From: JBHGYD01 sp041920415
GTDB lineage: Bacteria > Bacillota > Bacilli > Bacillales > Anoxybacillaceae
DNA: 64,000 bases
NCBI GenBank assembly: GCA_041920415.1
Contig: JBHGYD010000028.1
Location: 186,001-250,000 of the forward strand
Direction of reading: 5' to 3'
In this document: in pieces, positions 44,471 through 53,131 of the stretch
Numbering within the stretch: the stretch's first letter is position 1
Layout: every line of letters starts with the position of its first letter
Program-made: the position numbers and the translations under genes
The notes under the pieces: generated by a model
Databases searched by the model: none
Told to the model about the DNA's origin: nothing
Seen by the model: only the letters and a program-made list of their open reading frames with translations

Positions 44471-45605
44471 CATTTTTCCAATTCGTGGTCATAATCACTC
44501 CTAAAATCATCAACCCTGTAAACGTTAATAGGCTAAAAAACAAATAGACATATCCAATATGATAATGCTCAAGAATATAGCCGCCTACAAACGTACAAAA
44601 CCAGCTTCCTAATCCATTCCCGACCGCTGAATATAACGAAACGGCCGTTACTCTAACGCTGTCCGGTGCGATATCACGCACATATTGCAATGCCGCTGGG
44701 ATGAACAAACCGACGGAAAAGCCTTGCGCAACTGTTGTTGCATATACAAGAGTGAGTGACGGTTCAAAAAAATAAAAAAGCCAACGAAAAGCGGAAATCG
44801 TCGCAGCAAATCCTAAAATCGCTAACATCCCGTAACGGTGAATCAATCCATCTGCTACTTTCATAAACGGCGCTTCGCTTCCTGCCGCTAATAAAAAGGC
44901 GAGTCCTACGCCTGTTAATGTTCCACCTATTTCTTTTACAAACACGCCAAAATAAAAATTGTTGGCATAAATAGGACCGAATACAAGAAAGGTCACAATT
45001 AAAAACAAAACAAATTTCGGAATTTTAAAAAGTTGTGCCATTCCTTGACGAATCTCAACCTTCATCGTTTGACTCTCACGCGGCAATCTCCAAGCAAGCA
45101 GCGCAGATAATAGTAAAATAAACGCAAATACGTAAAAGATAATACCGATAGAAAATCGCTCTGATAACCATCCTCCCACAAGGACCGATAATGCAAATCC
45201 AATCGCTCCCCATAAGCGAATCGAACCATAACTTCCTTTCGTTTTTTGCACATAATTTAATGTAATGCTATCGGAAAGCGGAACAACCGCACTTTGCGTA
45301 AACGCTAAGAAAGCAGCCATTACAAGAAGCCAACCATATTGATGAACAGAAGAATAAATAAGACCAATCAAAGCCGTGCTTAACAACGCGCTCGCGAGCA
45401 CTGTGACAGGCTTACGTGTATAATCACTTACCATCCCCCAAATCGGTTGTACAAAAATCATCACAATCGGGCTAATCGACATAATCGTACCAATTTCTGT
45501 TCCTGAAAGCCCGATCGAATCCTTTAAATAAACTGACAAAAGTGGAAAGAGTGATCCAAAACCAAAAAATGTTAAAAAATAAAATAATTGAAACGTCGTT
45601 TTCAT
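44454..45605 (-). CDS. MFS transporter (12 membrane segments, PPP/nucleoside symporter-like)
   Basis: A 383-residue major facilitator with about 12 hydrophobic segments and the loop motif GMVSDYTRKPVTVLAS between segments 2 and 3. The start FYFLTFFGFGSLFPLLSVYL and overall pattern resemble the phenylpropionate permease/LacY-like MFS_1 subgroup; the substrate is not predictable. Two upstream in-frame starts exist; AAGGGG before the ATG at 45605 and the position of membrane segment 1 favour this one, but a start at 45638 is possible. Confidence 0.8.
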   Translation of the reverse strand: MKTTFQLFYFLTFFGFGSLFPLLSVYLKDSIGLSGTEIGTIMSISPIVMIFVQPIWGMVSDYTRKPVTVLASALLSTALIGLIYSSVHQYGWLLVMAAFLAFTQSAVVPLSDSITLNYVQKTKGSYGSIRLWGAIGFALSVLVGGWLSERFSIGIIFYVFAFILLLSALLAWRLPRESQTMKVEIRQGMAQLFKIPKFVLFLIVTFLVFGPIYANNFYFGVFVKEIGGTLTGVGLAFLLAAGSEAPFMKVADGLIHRYGMLAILGFAATISAFRWLFYFFEPSLTLVYATTVAQGFSVGLFIPAALQYVRDIAPDSVRVTAVSLYSAVGNGLGSWFCTFVGGYILEHYHIGYVYLFFSLLTFTGLMILGVIMTTNWKNGKDVS

Positions 45606-45662
45606 CGATGCCCCTTCTCGTTTTAATGCTACCTCCATGTTGTCCCCCACACCCTTTCGTTT

Positions 45663-45693
45663 TCAGAAAAAGCACCGCCCTTTATAGAGCGGT
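45663..45693 (-). terminator. Terminator of pepV
   Basis: ACCGC and GCGGT on the minus strand enclose a partly paired loop, followed by GCTTTTTCTG. Confidence 0.65.
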
Positions 45694-45739
45694 ACCCGCG
45701 TTATTCTTTATTTTATTATAACATATTTTGGAATTTTTT

Positions 45740-47152
45740 TCACTTCGCAAGTTCATATATCGCCTGCGCGTAAATCGCAGTGGCTTTTAGTAAATCGTCA
45801 ATGATGATATACTCGTCTTTTTGATGCGCCACGTCCGGTCTTCCTGGGAAAAGAGGTCCAAACGCCACTCCCGCCTGAAGTGAGCGAGCGTATGTGCCGC
45901 CCCCAATCGAAAGAAGTGTCGCCTGTTCGCCAGTTTGTTCCTCGTACACCCGTTGCAATGTTTGAACAAGCACATGGTTTTGATCCACATGATGCGGCTT
46001 TGAATCACTGAAATTTTCAAGCGTAAATTCATGCTCCGCTGCCACTTGTTCCATCGTCCGCTTCGTCTTTTCGATGTCATTCGTGACAGGGTAGCGTAGA
46101 TTAATGCCGATTTTTCCTCCTTCTTTTTGATTGTAAGCAAGAATCCCGACATTGATTGTTAAATCACCTGTGATTTCATCGGAATACGCAATTCCAAGCG
46201 CTTGGCCACGAGAATCACCAACAAAATACTTATTGAGGAAACGAATGAATGATTGGGCTTGCTTATCAAGCGGCATTTCCGCTAAAAAACTCGCTAACAA
46301 TAGTCCTGCATTTTTCCCGTTATTCGGCTCCATCGCATGAGCGGAAACACCTTCAAGTTGAAGCGTTAATGTGTCATCCTTCACCAAAACTTTCCCATTT
46401 AAATCGTTCGTATGTAAAAACTCACGAAAACGCTGTTCAAGTTCAGGAATACGTTCACTTTTTATCAACAACACCGCTTCGGCAAAATCAGGAACCATAT
46501 TATATCGTCTTCCGGCGCTCAGCGATTGAAGCTGAATCTCTCCTCCTTCATTTGTCCCTTTCAGTTTTTGATGCAAATCAAAATCTGCAATTCCTTTTTC
46601 CGCGTAAATAATTGGAAAATCAGCGTCTGGCGCAAACCCCATCGTCGGCATTTCCTCATGCTTGAAATAATGCTCCACACACCGCCACTCGCTTTCTTCA
46701 TCCGTACCGATAATCATGCGTACTCGTTTATTCAACGGCAAGCCGAGCTCTTTAACAATTTTCATCGCATAAAAGGCAGCCATGGTGGGTCCTTTATCAT
46801 CGATGGCCCCACGGGCATATATTTTTCCATCACGAATTTCCGCTGCAAACGGATCGCTCGTCCACCCATCACCAGGAGGAACGACATCAACATGGCATAA
46901 AATCCCTATCAATTCTTCCCCTTGCCCCATTTCTAAATGGCCAGCCAAACCATCGACGTTTTTAGCAATGAAACCTTCCTCTTGCCCGCGTTTCAGCAAA
47001 AATTGCAACGCTTCATACACTTCTTGTCCAAGCGGCGCTTCCTCCGTTGCCCTTTCCTCATCAAGCACGCTTGGAATACGTAAAAATTGCTGTGTATCAC
47101 GAATCAATGCATCTTTTCGTTTCAATACTTCGTCCATCCAATTGATGTTCAT
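45740..47152 (-). CDS. pepV: Dipeptidase PepV (YtjP), M20 family
   Basis: Cytoplasmic di-zinc dipeptidase of 470 residues. Metal and catalytic motifs: GILCHVDVVPPGDGW (His and Asp), YARGAIDDKGPTMAA (bridging Asp), GTDEESEWRCVEHY (catalytic Glu) and SIGGGTYARSLQAGVAFGP near the C-terminus. The longest frame adds 22 residues; the ATG at 47152 has AAGGAGAG nine bases upstream. Divergent from ytzE. Confidence 0.93.
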   Translation of the reverse strand: MNINWMDEVLKRKDALIRDTQQFLRIPSVLDEERATEEAPLGQEVYEALQFLLKRGQEEGFIAKNVDGLAGHLEMGQGEELIGILCHVDVVPPGDGWTSDPFAAEIRDGKIYARGAIDDKGPTMAAFYAMKIVKELGLPLNKRVRMIIGTDEESEWRCVEHYFKHEEMPTMGFAPDADFPIIYAEKGIADFDLHQKLKGTNEGGEIQLQSLSAGRRYNMVPDFAEAVLLIKSERIPELEQRFREFLHTNDLNGKVLVKDDTLTLQLEGVSAHAMEPNNGKNAGLLLASFLAEMPLDKQAQSFIRFLNKYFVGDSRGQALGIAYSDEITGDLTINVGILAYNQKEGGKIGINLRYPVTNDIEKTKRTMEQVAAEHEFTLENFSDSKPHHVDQNHVLVQTLQRVYEEQTGEQATLLSIGGGTYARSLQAGVAFGPLFPGRPDVAHQKDEYIIIDDLLKATAIYAQAIYELAK

Positions 47153-47428
47153 GATGTCTCTCCTTCCTTTTCGATTCCCTTCTTCGCCAACGTAACATAA
47201 AACAGCCGAAAAAGTCAAAACGTGGAATGAGAAATGGTGTCATTTTTTTCTTTTGTTACAATAATATAAAAAGATGTTTAAATATTTTGTGAATCATAGT
47301 AAATATGTAGCATTTTTCTGTTCTATTCGTGTAAAATGATAGTAAAAAGAGACAACTAGAAATAATCTCTCATCTTAGAAGCGATGATGTTGTGCCACGC
47401 GAATTATGTAATGATAGGGAGTGGTCTT

Positions 47429-47650
47429 TTGAAACCTTCAACTCATCGGATGCTAACGCGTATTAAATCCGTTTACATGTTCATCAGCGAGAGAGGAACG
47501 GTTACAACACAAGAGCTCGTTGATGAATTTGGTATCACTCCAAGGACGATTCAGCGCGATTTAAACGTGTTAGCATATAATGACCTAGTTCGCAGCCCTA
47601 GCAAAGGCAAATGGACGACAACCAATAAGAAGGTGAGAATGTCCTCTTAA
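47429..47650 (+). CDS. ytzE: YtzE, DeoR-type helix-turn-helix protein, TTG start
   Basis: A 73-residue protein consisting of a single winged helix of the DeoR type (TRIKSVYMFISERGTVTTQE, then FGITPRTIQRDL) without a sensor domain. The upstream ATG codons in frame have no binding site; GGGAGTGG precedes the TTG at 47429 and gives MKPSTHRMLTR, the form known from Bacillus. Target unknown. The 210 bases upstream, to pepV, hold only AT-rich sequence that could carry the divergent promoters. Confidence 0.82.
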   Translation: MKPSTHRMLTRIKSVYMFISERGTVTTQELVDEFGITPRTIQRDLNVLAYNDLVRSPSKGKWTTTNKKVRMSS

Positions 47651-47747
47651 TTGGTATTTTAGAGAGAAAGGTGAGAGGTTATTGAAGTAAAAAATGGCTA
47701 GCCTCAATACGCCATACAAAACGAATCATCATCATTTCATATAAATA

Positions 47748-47777
47748 GGAACCTTATGGAAAAAGGTTCCCTTTTTT
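47748..47777. terminator. Terminator of ytzE, possibly also rsuA
   Basis: GGAACCTT and AAGGTTCC form an eight-bp stem, followed on the plus strand by CTTTTTTT, between convergent genes. Confidence 0.78.
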
Positions 47778-47780
47778 TGG

Positions 47781-48506
47781 CTAACGAGATTGGAAACTTT
47801 TCAACAACTCTACTTCTTCTTCTGTTAATTCTCGATATTCACCAAGTGCTAACGATGGATCGAGCGAAAGCGGTCCCATTTGAATGCGCTTTAAGTACAC
47901 GACACGTTTTCCTACCGCTTGAAACATTCGTTTCACTTGATGAAATTTTCCTTCCGTAATCGTGACTTCCACATCAGAACGAATTCCCGCTTTTAAAATG
48001 ACCAACTCAGCTGGTCTTGTCTCATAACCGTCATCAAGAACGATTCCCCGACGAAACGCCGCCACATCTTCCTCTGTTACTTCCCCATCAATGACGGCAA
48101 AATACGTTTTCGGTACATGTTTTTTTGGTGACAATAACTGATGCGCCAGTTGTCCGTCATTTGTTATCAATAAAAGTCCTTCTGTATCTTTATCTAAGCG
48201 CCCAACCGGAAACGGTTCAAAAACGCGATCTTCTTCCTCTAATAAATCAATGACCGTTTCTTCCACCATATCCTCTGTCGCTGAAATTACTCCCGGCGGT
48301 TTGTTCATCATAAGATAAATAAATTCTTTATACTCGACCTCTTCTCCCCATACCGTAACGACTTGTTCTTTCGGATTCACTTGTGTTTTCGGATCCTTTA
48401 CGATGATATCATCAATCTTGACAACACCGGATTTTAATAACTTTTTTACTTCTTTACGCGTTCCATATCCCATATTGGCCAACATTTTATCAATTCGCAA
48501 ACTCAA
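47781..48506 (-). CDS. rsuA: 16S rRNA pseudouridine-516 synthase RsuA (YtzG)
   Basis: Converts U516 of 16S rRNA to pseudouridine. The 241-residue protein has an N-terminal S4-like domain (RIDKMLANMGYGTRKEVKKL) and the RsuA catalytic motif with Asp: FPVGRLDKDTEGLLLITNDG. Downstream is KTYFAVIDGEVTEEDV. I chose the TTG at 48506, eight bases after AGGATGG. An ATG and a GTG lie 4 and 14 codons upstream but lack a spaced binding site, so the exact start is uncertain. Confidence 0.88.
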   Translation of the reverse strand: MSLRIDKMLANMGYGTRKEVKKLLKSGVVKIDDIIVKDPKTQVNPKEQVVTVWGEEVEYKEFIYLMMNKPPGVISATEDMVEETVIDLLEEEDRVFEPFPVGRLDKDTEGLLLITNDGQLAHQLLSPKKHVPKTYFAVIDGEVTEEDVAAFRRGIVLDDGYETRPAELVILKAGIRSDVEVTITEGKFHQVKRMFQAVGKRVVYLKRIQMGPLSLDPSLALGEYRELTEEEVELLKSFQSR

Positions 48507-48614
48507 TGGTTCTTCCATCCTTTCATAAATTTTTTCCTCGTTAGGCACCCGTCTAGTCCGCTTTTATCCCCATAACATACACTACTTAAGAAAAAACAGA
48601 AAGGAGCTTTGCCC

Positions 48615-48878
48615 ATGATCAATTATCGTCAACAACAACCGGGCACTTCACAATATCCTGGAGGTTTACCAGGCTATCCTGGTGGTACCCCTGGCGGATA
48701 TCCAGGCGGTTTACCTGGAGGAACACCAGGAGGGTATCCAGGTGGATACCCTGGCTATCCTGGAAACATTGAACAACGTTTAAATCGTATAGATGAGCGT
48801 CTTAATCGCCTCGATCGTCGCCTCCAGCGAGTCGAACGTCAACTTGGATTGTCTTCTTCTTATTCAGACGGGTTTTGA
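48615..48878 (+). CDS. Small Gly-Pro-Tyr repeat protein with a coiled C-terminus, unknown function
   Basis: An 87-residue protein. Residues of about 8-50 are made of repeats such as PGGYPGG, PGYPGG and LPGGTPGG. Residues 51-78 form an amphipathic helix with heptads (NRIDERLNRLDRRLQRVERQ). No signal peptide. AAAGGAG lies eight bases upstream of the ATG, and a strong terminator follows, so it is a real gene. The layout resembles spore-coat or exosporium surface proteins, but that is a guess; no family is recognised. Confidence 0.7.
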   Translation: MINYRQQQPGTSQYPGGLPGYPGGTPGGYPGGLPGGTPGGYPGGYPGYPGNIEQRLNRIDERLNRLDRRLQRVERQLGLSSSYSDGF

Positions 48879-48881
48879 TGC

Positions 48882-48921
48882 GCAAAGAAGGCTGTTACGA
48901 AACAGCCTTCTTTGCTTTTTT
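48882..48921 (+). terminator. Terminator of the Gly-Pro-Tyr gene, overlapping the end of murJ
   Basis: GCAAAGAAGGCTGTT and AACAGCCTTCTTTGC form a perfect 15-bp stem followed by TTTTTT. The 3' arm and T-tract encode the last residues of convergent murJ. Confidence 0.9.
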
Positions 48922-50523
48922 TCGCTGTAAAAACGCAAAACGGTTCCCAAACAAAGAGGTAAGTAGCCCCGAACGTTCACTAATAAAGAAATAAATGACT
49001 GCACCAACGAACGCCCCTGTCACTACGATGATCATCGAATCAACCCTTCCACCTTTATAATGCAGTAACGCTTTTAATAAAGGTAACGTAAGTGCGACAA
49101 AAATAGACATAATCGTTGTAAAAATACCGATTAAGATGGTTCGACGCAACACAAATCCATATCGATAGTTTGTGTATTTTTTAATAATCCATAAATTGAA
49201 CAGAACAGAAACAAAATAACCGAACGTCGTTGCTAAAATGGCACCAATGGTCGCAAATTTTGTAATGAGATAGCTATTCAATAAAAGCTTCATCAATAAT
49301 CCAAGCGTCAAGCTAATGACGGTAAAGCGCTGTTGGTTAATTCCTTGCAACACCGCTGCCGTCACCGAAAACATCGCAAATAAAATCGCCGTTGGCGCGT
49401 ACCAGCGCAGCACTTGCTCTCCAAGTTGATCATAGCTATAAAAAGCGGCGTATACCGGCTCTGCCAAGATTGCCATTCCTACCACCGCAGGCACTGTTAA
49501 AAACATAACCACTTGAAATGTTTGATTCAAATATTTTCGTAATGACTTCCAGTCACCTGCGACGTACGCTTTTGTAATGGTAGGAATTAATGTTAAACCG
49601 AATGACGTTGCTAGCGTCACCGGAATAATGACAAGTTTTTGCGCCCATAAATTAAAAATGGAATACGCTTCTTCGGAAATTTTCGCAAGCCCTATACTCG
49701 CCATCGCCCGGTTAAACGTAAACTGGTCAATGAGCTGATAAAGCGGAGTAGCTAAGCCTACAAATACAAACGGGGCTGCGTACATAATTAATTCCTTATA
49801 CATCTCTTTTAAAGGAGGATGAAGCTGTCCGCGATCTTGCACCAGCAGCTCGTTTAGATACGTTTTCCGTTTCCACCAATACCAAATTAAGACCGCAAGT
49901 CCCCCCAAAGCGCCAACAAATGCCGCAAATGTAGCTAAACTAATTGCCGTCACTAGCGATCCGTGCATCACGCGCAGCACAATATAACAGCTGGCAAGCA
50001 AAAAAATAATGCGGACAAGCTGTTCGACGACTTGCGATAAAGCGGTCGGTCCCATCGATTCATGACCTTGGAAAAAGCCGCGTATTAAACTCATCACAGG
50101 CACAATGATAAGAGCGAAACTAACCGCACGAATAACGGTGACAACATCGTGAACGGAGTTCCCTTTCACTTGCTTCTCAATTACGAATGGTGCAATCCAT
50201 GGAGCGATCGTATAGAGAACAATACATGCTACGATGCCCGTCATCGTCATTAATAGTAGTCCGGAACGGAATAACCGATAGCCAGTGCGATACTCCCCTA
50301 GCGCGTTATATTTCGATACAAATTTCGAAACAGCAAGCGGCACCCCCGCCGTAGCAAGGCTAATAAAAATTTGGTAAGGCACGTACCCATACGAATAAAG
50401 TGCTCCCCCTCGCTCTCCAACGAGCGGATGAAACGGAATTACATACACTAACCCGAGAATGCGCGACAACATAACTCCTAATGTTAAAATAAATGTACCA
50501 CGCAACAATTTCGAAGATGACAT
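48895..50523 (-). CDS. murJ: Lipid II flippase MurJ (YtgP), MOP superfamily
   Basis: Moves lipid II across the membrane for peptidoglycan synthesis. The 542-residue protein has about 14 hydrophobic segments and starts with the MATE-like SKLLRGTFILTLGVMLSRI. It ends in a basic tail (QRKKAKKAVS) encoded within the neighbouring terminator. In B. subtilis ytgP has the same place between ytzG and ytfP. Divergent from ytfP. Confidence 0.9.
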   Translation of the reverse strand: MSSSKLLRGTFILTLGVMLSRILGLVYVIPFHPLVGERGGALYSYGYVPYQIFISLATAGVPLAVSKFVSKYNALGEYRTGYRLFRSGLLLMTMTGIVACIVLYTIAPWIAPFVIEKQVKGNSVHDVVTVIRAVSFALIIVPVMSLIRGFFQGHESMGPTALSQVVEQLVRIIFLLASCYIVLRVMHGSLVTAISLATFAAFVGALGGLAVLIWYWWKRKTYLNELLVQDRGQLHPPLKEMYKELIMYAAPFVFVGLATPLYQLIDQFTFNRAMASIGLAKISEEAYSIFNLWAQKLVIIPVTLATSFGLTLIPTITKAYVAGDWKSLRKYLNQTFQVVMFLTVPAVVGMAILAEPVYAAFYSYDQLGEQVLRWYAPTAILFAMFSVTAAVLQGINQQRFTVISLTLGLLMKLLLNSYLITKFATIGAILATTFGYFVSVLFNLWIIKKYTNYRYGFVLRRTILIGIFTTIMSIFVALTLPLLKALLHYKGGRVDSMIIVVTGAFVGAVIYFFISERSGLLTSLFGNRFAFLQRKKAKKAVS

Positions 50524-50637
50524 AATATCCCTTCCCTAGCATGACAGCTTTTAAAATGATAACTACTGTATTTTATCACATTCGTTATCCAGTCGAGAAA
50601 TTTTCTTCACTTGACTATAATAGATAAGGAAAGGCTG

Positions 50638-51921
50638 GTGAAGCAAGTGACATATGATGTTATTGTCGTTGGCGGTGGTCCGTCTGGATTAATGGCAGCG
50701 ATTGCCGCAGCAGAGCAAAGAGCAAAAGTACTTCTTGTTGATAAAGGGGACAAGCTTGGGCGCAAACTCGCGATTTCCGGGGGCGGGCGCTGCAATGTGA
50801 CGAACCGTTTACCGATTGACGAAATCGTGAAACATATTCCCGGAAACGGGCGGTTTTTATACAGCGCGTTTTCTGTATTTAACAACGAGGACATTATTCG
50901 TTTTTTTGAACGTCTTGGCATTCGTTTAAAAGAAGAAGACCATGGTCGGATGTTTCCTGTGACTGATAGCGCGCAATCAGTGGTAAACGCGCTTATCGAC
51001 CAACTGAAAAAATTAAACGTGGAAATTCGCGTCAACACACCAGTAGCAGATGTCGAATACGAAAATGGGAAAACAGTTGGCATTACGTTAAAAACAGGGG
51101 AATTCATTTCTGCGAAAACCGTCGTCGTTGCCGTTGGCGGCAAATCCGTTCCGCAGACAGGCTCAACCGGGGACGGCTACGCATGGGCAGAAAAAGCAGG
51201 ACATACCGTAACCGAATTATTTCCAACCGAAGTGCCGATTACATCGAAAGAACCATTTATTCAGCAACGCCTATTACAAGGCCTTTCGCTCCGCGATGTG
51301 GCGTTAAGTGTACTCAATCAAAAAGGAAAAACCATTATTACACACCGAATGGATATGATTTTCACTCATTTTGGCATCTCTGGTCCGGCAGCGCTTCGTT
51401 GCAGCCAATTTGTTGTGAAAGAGTTAAAAAAATCGAAAACGAATACGGTGGCGATGAGCATAGATGCAATGCCCGATAAAAATGCCGAAGAAATTTTTCA
51501 ATCGATTGTAGAAATGCTGAAAGCGGAGCCGAAAAAAGCGGTAAAAAACGTGTTAAAAGGATTACTGCCAGAACGATACTTACTGTTTTTATTAGAGAAA
51601 AATGATATCGATCCACAGACGACCGCAAGTACCCTGTCGCACGAAAAGCTACGCGCGTTCGTACGCGATTGCAAACAGTTTCAATTCCACGTACACGGCA
51701 CATTGCCAATTGAAAAAGCGTTCGTCACCGGCGGCGGCGTGTCTGTTAAAGAAATTCATCCAAAAGAAATGTCATCCAAATTGATGGAGGGACTTTATTT
51801 TTGTGGAGAAATTTTAGATATTCACGGTTACACCGGCGGCTATAACATTACCGCTGCACTCGTTACCGGGCGGCTTGCTGGAATGAACGCAGCCAAGCAG
51901 GCGCTAATGAACAGGGCCTAA
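50638..51921 (+). CDS. ytfP: FAD-dependent oxidoreductase YtfP (HI0933/BaiN family), GTG start
   Basis: A 427-residue flavoprotein with N-terminal FAD motif DVIVVGGGPSGLMAAIAA, the family signature KLGRKLAISGGGRCNVTN, and C-terminal FVTGGGVSVKEI with GYNITAALVTGRLAG. The reaction is unknown; BaiN-like members reduce steroid-type double bonds. Three starts are possible in frame (50611, 50638, 50647); GTG at 50638 gives MKQVTYDVIVVGGG, matching the known Bacillus N-terminus. The 50611 start falls within a TATAAT-like promoter sequence. Confidence 0.9.
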   Translation: MKQVTYDVIVVGGGPSGLMAAIAAAEQRAKVLLVDKGDKLGRKLAISGGGRCNVTNRLPIDEIVKHIPGNGRFLYSAFSVFNNEDIIRFFERLGIRLKEEDHGRMFPVTDSAQSVVNALIDQLKKLNVEIRVNTPVADVEYENGKTVGITLKTGEFISAKTVVVAVGGKSVPQTGSTGDGYAWAEKAGHTVTELFPTEVPITSKEPFIQQRLLQGLSLRDVALSVLNQKGKTIITHRMDMIFTHFGISGPAALRCSQFVVKELKKSKTNTVAMSIDAMPDKNAEEIFQSIVEMLKAEPKKAVKNVLKGLLPERYLLFLLEKNDIDPQTTASTLSHEKLRAFVRDCKQFQFHVHGTLPIEKAFVTGGGVSVKEIHPKEMSSKLMEGLYFCGEILDIHGYTGGYNITAALVTGRLAGMNAAKQALMNRA

Positions 51922-51937
51922 CCACATTCGGTTAGGC
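51916..51937. terminator. Hairpin shared by ytfP and cse60, containing both stop codons
   Basis: GCCTAACC-ACATTC-GGTTAGGC forms a perfect eight-bp stem. The TAA stop of each convergent gene lies in opposite arms. There is no clear U-tract, so its strength is uncertain. Confidence 0.5.
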
Positions 51938-52111
51938 TCGATAAATGACCATCGCCGAAAAGCAATAAACTTGTTCTCCTTCCGACTCCATTGCTGCAAC
52001 TTCATATTTAATGTCAATCAACTGTCCCTCTTTCAAGCCTGCTAGAAATTTATTCACTGCACTTTCCAAATCTTTTTCATGCTCTTCATCAAATATTTTT
52101 ACTTTGTACAT
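51932..52111 (-). CDS. cse60: Small sporulation protein Cse60 (YteV)
   Basis: A 59-residue acidic protein starting MYKVKIFDEEHEKDLESAVN and containing QLIDIKYEVAAM. This matches my recollection of Cse60/YteV, a small sigma-E-dependent protein of sporulating Bacillus with unknown function. In B. subtilis yteV lies near ytfP, which agrees. It overlaps the last 13 bases of the DinB-like gene upstream, suggesting coupling. Too short for most automatic gene lists. Confidence 0.75.
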   Translation of the reverse strand: MYKVKIFDEEHEKDLESAVNKFLAGLKEGQLIDIKYEVAAMESEGEQVYCFSAMVIYRA

Positions 52112-52614
52112 TTTTCTTCCACCATCTCCCTGAGCGCTTTTTCATTCAATCCTTTTTGGCAAAACTGAAAGGATATACATTTCATCGATTTCACACGGTC
52201 AATAATTTGTCCAAGATGATAAGCGGTATGCTCGACGAGATGATATAAGTGGTGAATATCGACATTCGAATCAAGGCTATCCATGCACTTCATTATTTCG
52301 CTTCTCCATTTATCAAAAGTCATTTGAACATGTTCACATAGTTCTTCCGATGACCAGTCAAACTGCGGAAAATATTCTTCAATCCCTTTAGAAAATTGGA
52401 GAGTCGAATCCTCATACTGCAACGTATTTCTTCGAATATGTTCACATATATGGAGAGCTACTCCACCAATTGTGTTCAGTTCCTTTACTTCACACATCCA
52501 AAGTTCTTCTTTATTTAGAACTTGAAGAGTTTGTAACAATTTAGGTAAATAATGATGGTACATACGATGGAAAGAAATATTTAGAAACAGCCTTAACGTT
52601 TCGTCCTGCCTCAT
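52099..52614 (-). CDS. DinB-superfamily protein
   Basis: A 171-residue four-helix-bundle protein of the DinB/YfiT superfamily. The three metal-binding histidines are plausible in GVALHICEHIRRN and LYHLVEHTAYHLGQIID. Related enzymes use bacillithiol as thiol cofactor, but the reaction here is unknown. It overlaps cse60 by 13 bases. GGGGG and AGGGGGGAG-like purines precede the ATG. Confidence 0.72.
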   Translation of the reverse strand: MRQDETLRLFLNISFHRMYHHYLPKLLQTLQVLNKEELWMCEVKELNTIGGVALHICEHIRRNTLQYEDSTLQFSKGIEEYFPQFDWSSEELCEHVQMTFDKWRSEIMKCMDSLDSNVDIHHLYHLVEHTAYHLGQIIDRVKSMKCISFQFCQKGLNEKALREMVEEKCTK

Positions 52615-52673
52615 TTTCTCCCCCCTTTAAAAATATCTTTCTGTATCCTCCTAGAAAGTTCCTGCATCCAAAA

Positions 52674-52709
52674 TAAAAAGAGGCGTCTCAGTATGAGATA
52701 GCCTCTTTT
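52674..52709 (-). terminator. Terminator of ytwF
   Basis: AAAAGAGGC.ATCTCA and TGAGACGCCTCTTTT pair with a small bulge on the minus strand, followed by TTTTATTTT. Confidence 0.82.
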
Positions 52710-52730
52710 CCTTAATTTTGTTGCTTCTAG

Positions 52731-53039
52731 CTATTTCGTTACTTCCCCATCCCATGCAAGCATGCCGCCGACCATGTTACGGACTTTGTAACCCATCTCT
52801 TGTAAGTAGCGGCAGACGTTTTCGCTGCGGACGCCGGAACGGCAAATAAAAATATATTCTTCGTCTTTATTGAACTCGTCTAAACGATTCGGAATGTCGC
52901 CCATTTTGATATGTTTCGCTCCTGGAATCATACCGAACGCCACTTCCTCGTCTTCTCGTACGTCGACTAAATTGAGCTTTTCACCGCGTTCGAGTTTTTG
53001 TTTCAATTCTTCCGCTGTAATTTCTTTAATTTCTTCCAT
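52731..53039 (-). CDS. ytwF: Rhodanese-domain protein YtwF
   Basis: A single rhodanese domain of 102 residues with the active-site loop CRSGVRS (Cys near residue 74) and NLVDVREDEEVAFGMIPGA. It may carry persulfide sulfur. It is 90 bases downstream of leuS, separated by a weak hairpin, in the B. subtilis order. Confidence 0.9.
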   Translation of the reverse strand: MEEIKEITAEELKQKLERGEKLNLVDVREDEEVAFGMIPGAKHIKMGDIPNRLDEFNKDEEYIFICRSGVRSENVCRYLQEMGYKVRNMVGGMLAWDGEVTK

Positions 53040-53070
53040 GATTGATTATGTCTCCTTTCTTAGAAATAGC

Positions 53071-53090
53071 CCCTCACCCAGCTGTGAGGG
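53071..53090 (-). terminator. Weak terminator-like hairpin after leuS
   Basis: CCCTCAC-AGCTGG-GTGAGGG on the minus strand, followed by GGCTATTTC; the U-tract is weak, so partial read-through into ytwF is likely. Confidence 0.5.
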
Positions 53091-53131
53091 ACTATCTGTT
53101 TGTTTTATACCTATCCCGTTGACTCTTTCGA

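Noticed and set aside
44454..45650. GTG/ATG starts upstream of the MFS gene
   Set aside because: They would add a charged stretch before membrane segment 1; possible but less likely than the ATG after AAGGGG.
50611..50637. Upstream TTG start for ytfP
   Set aside because: It overlaps a TATAAT-like promoter element, has no ribosome binding site, and adds residues absent from the family.
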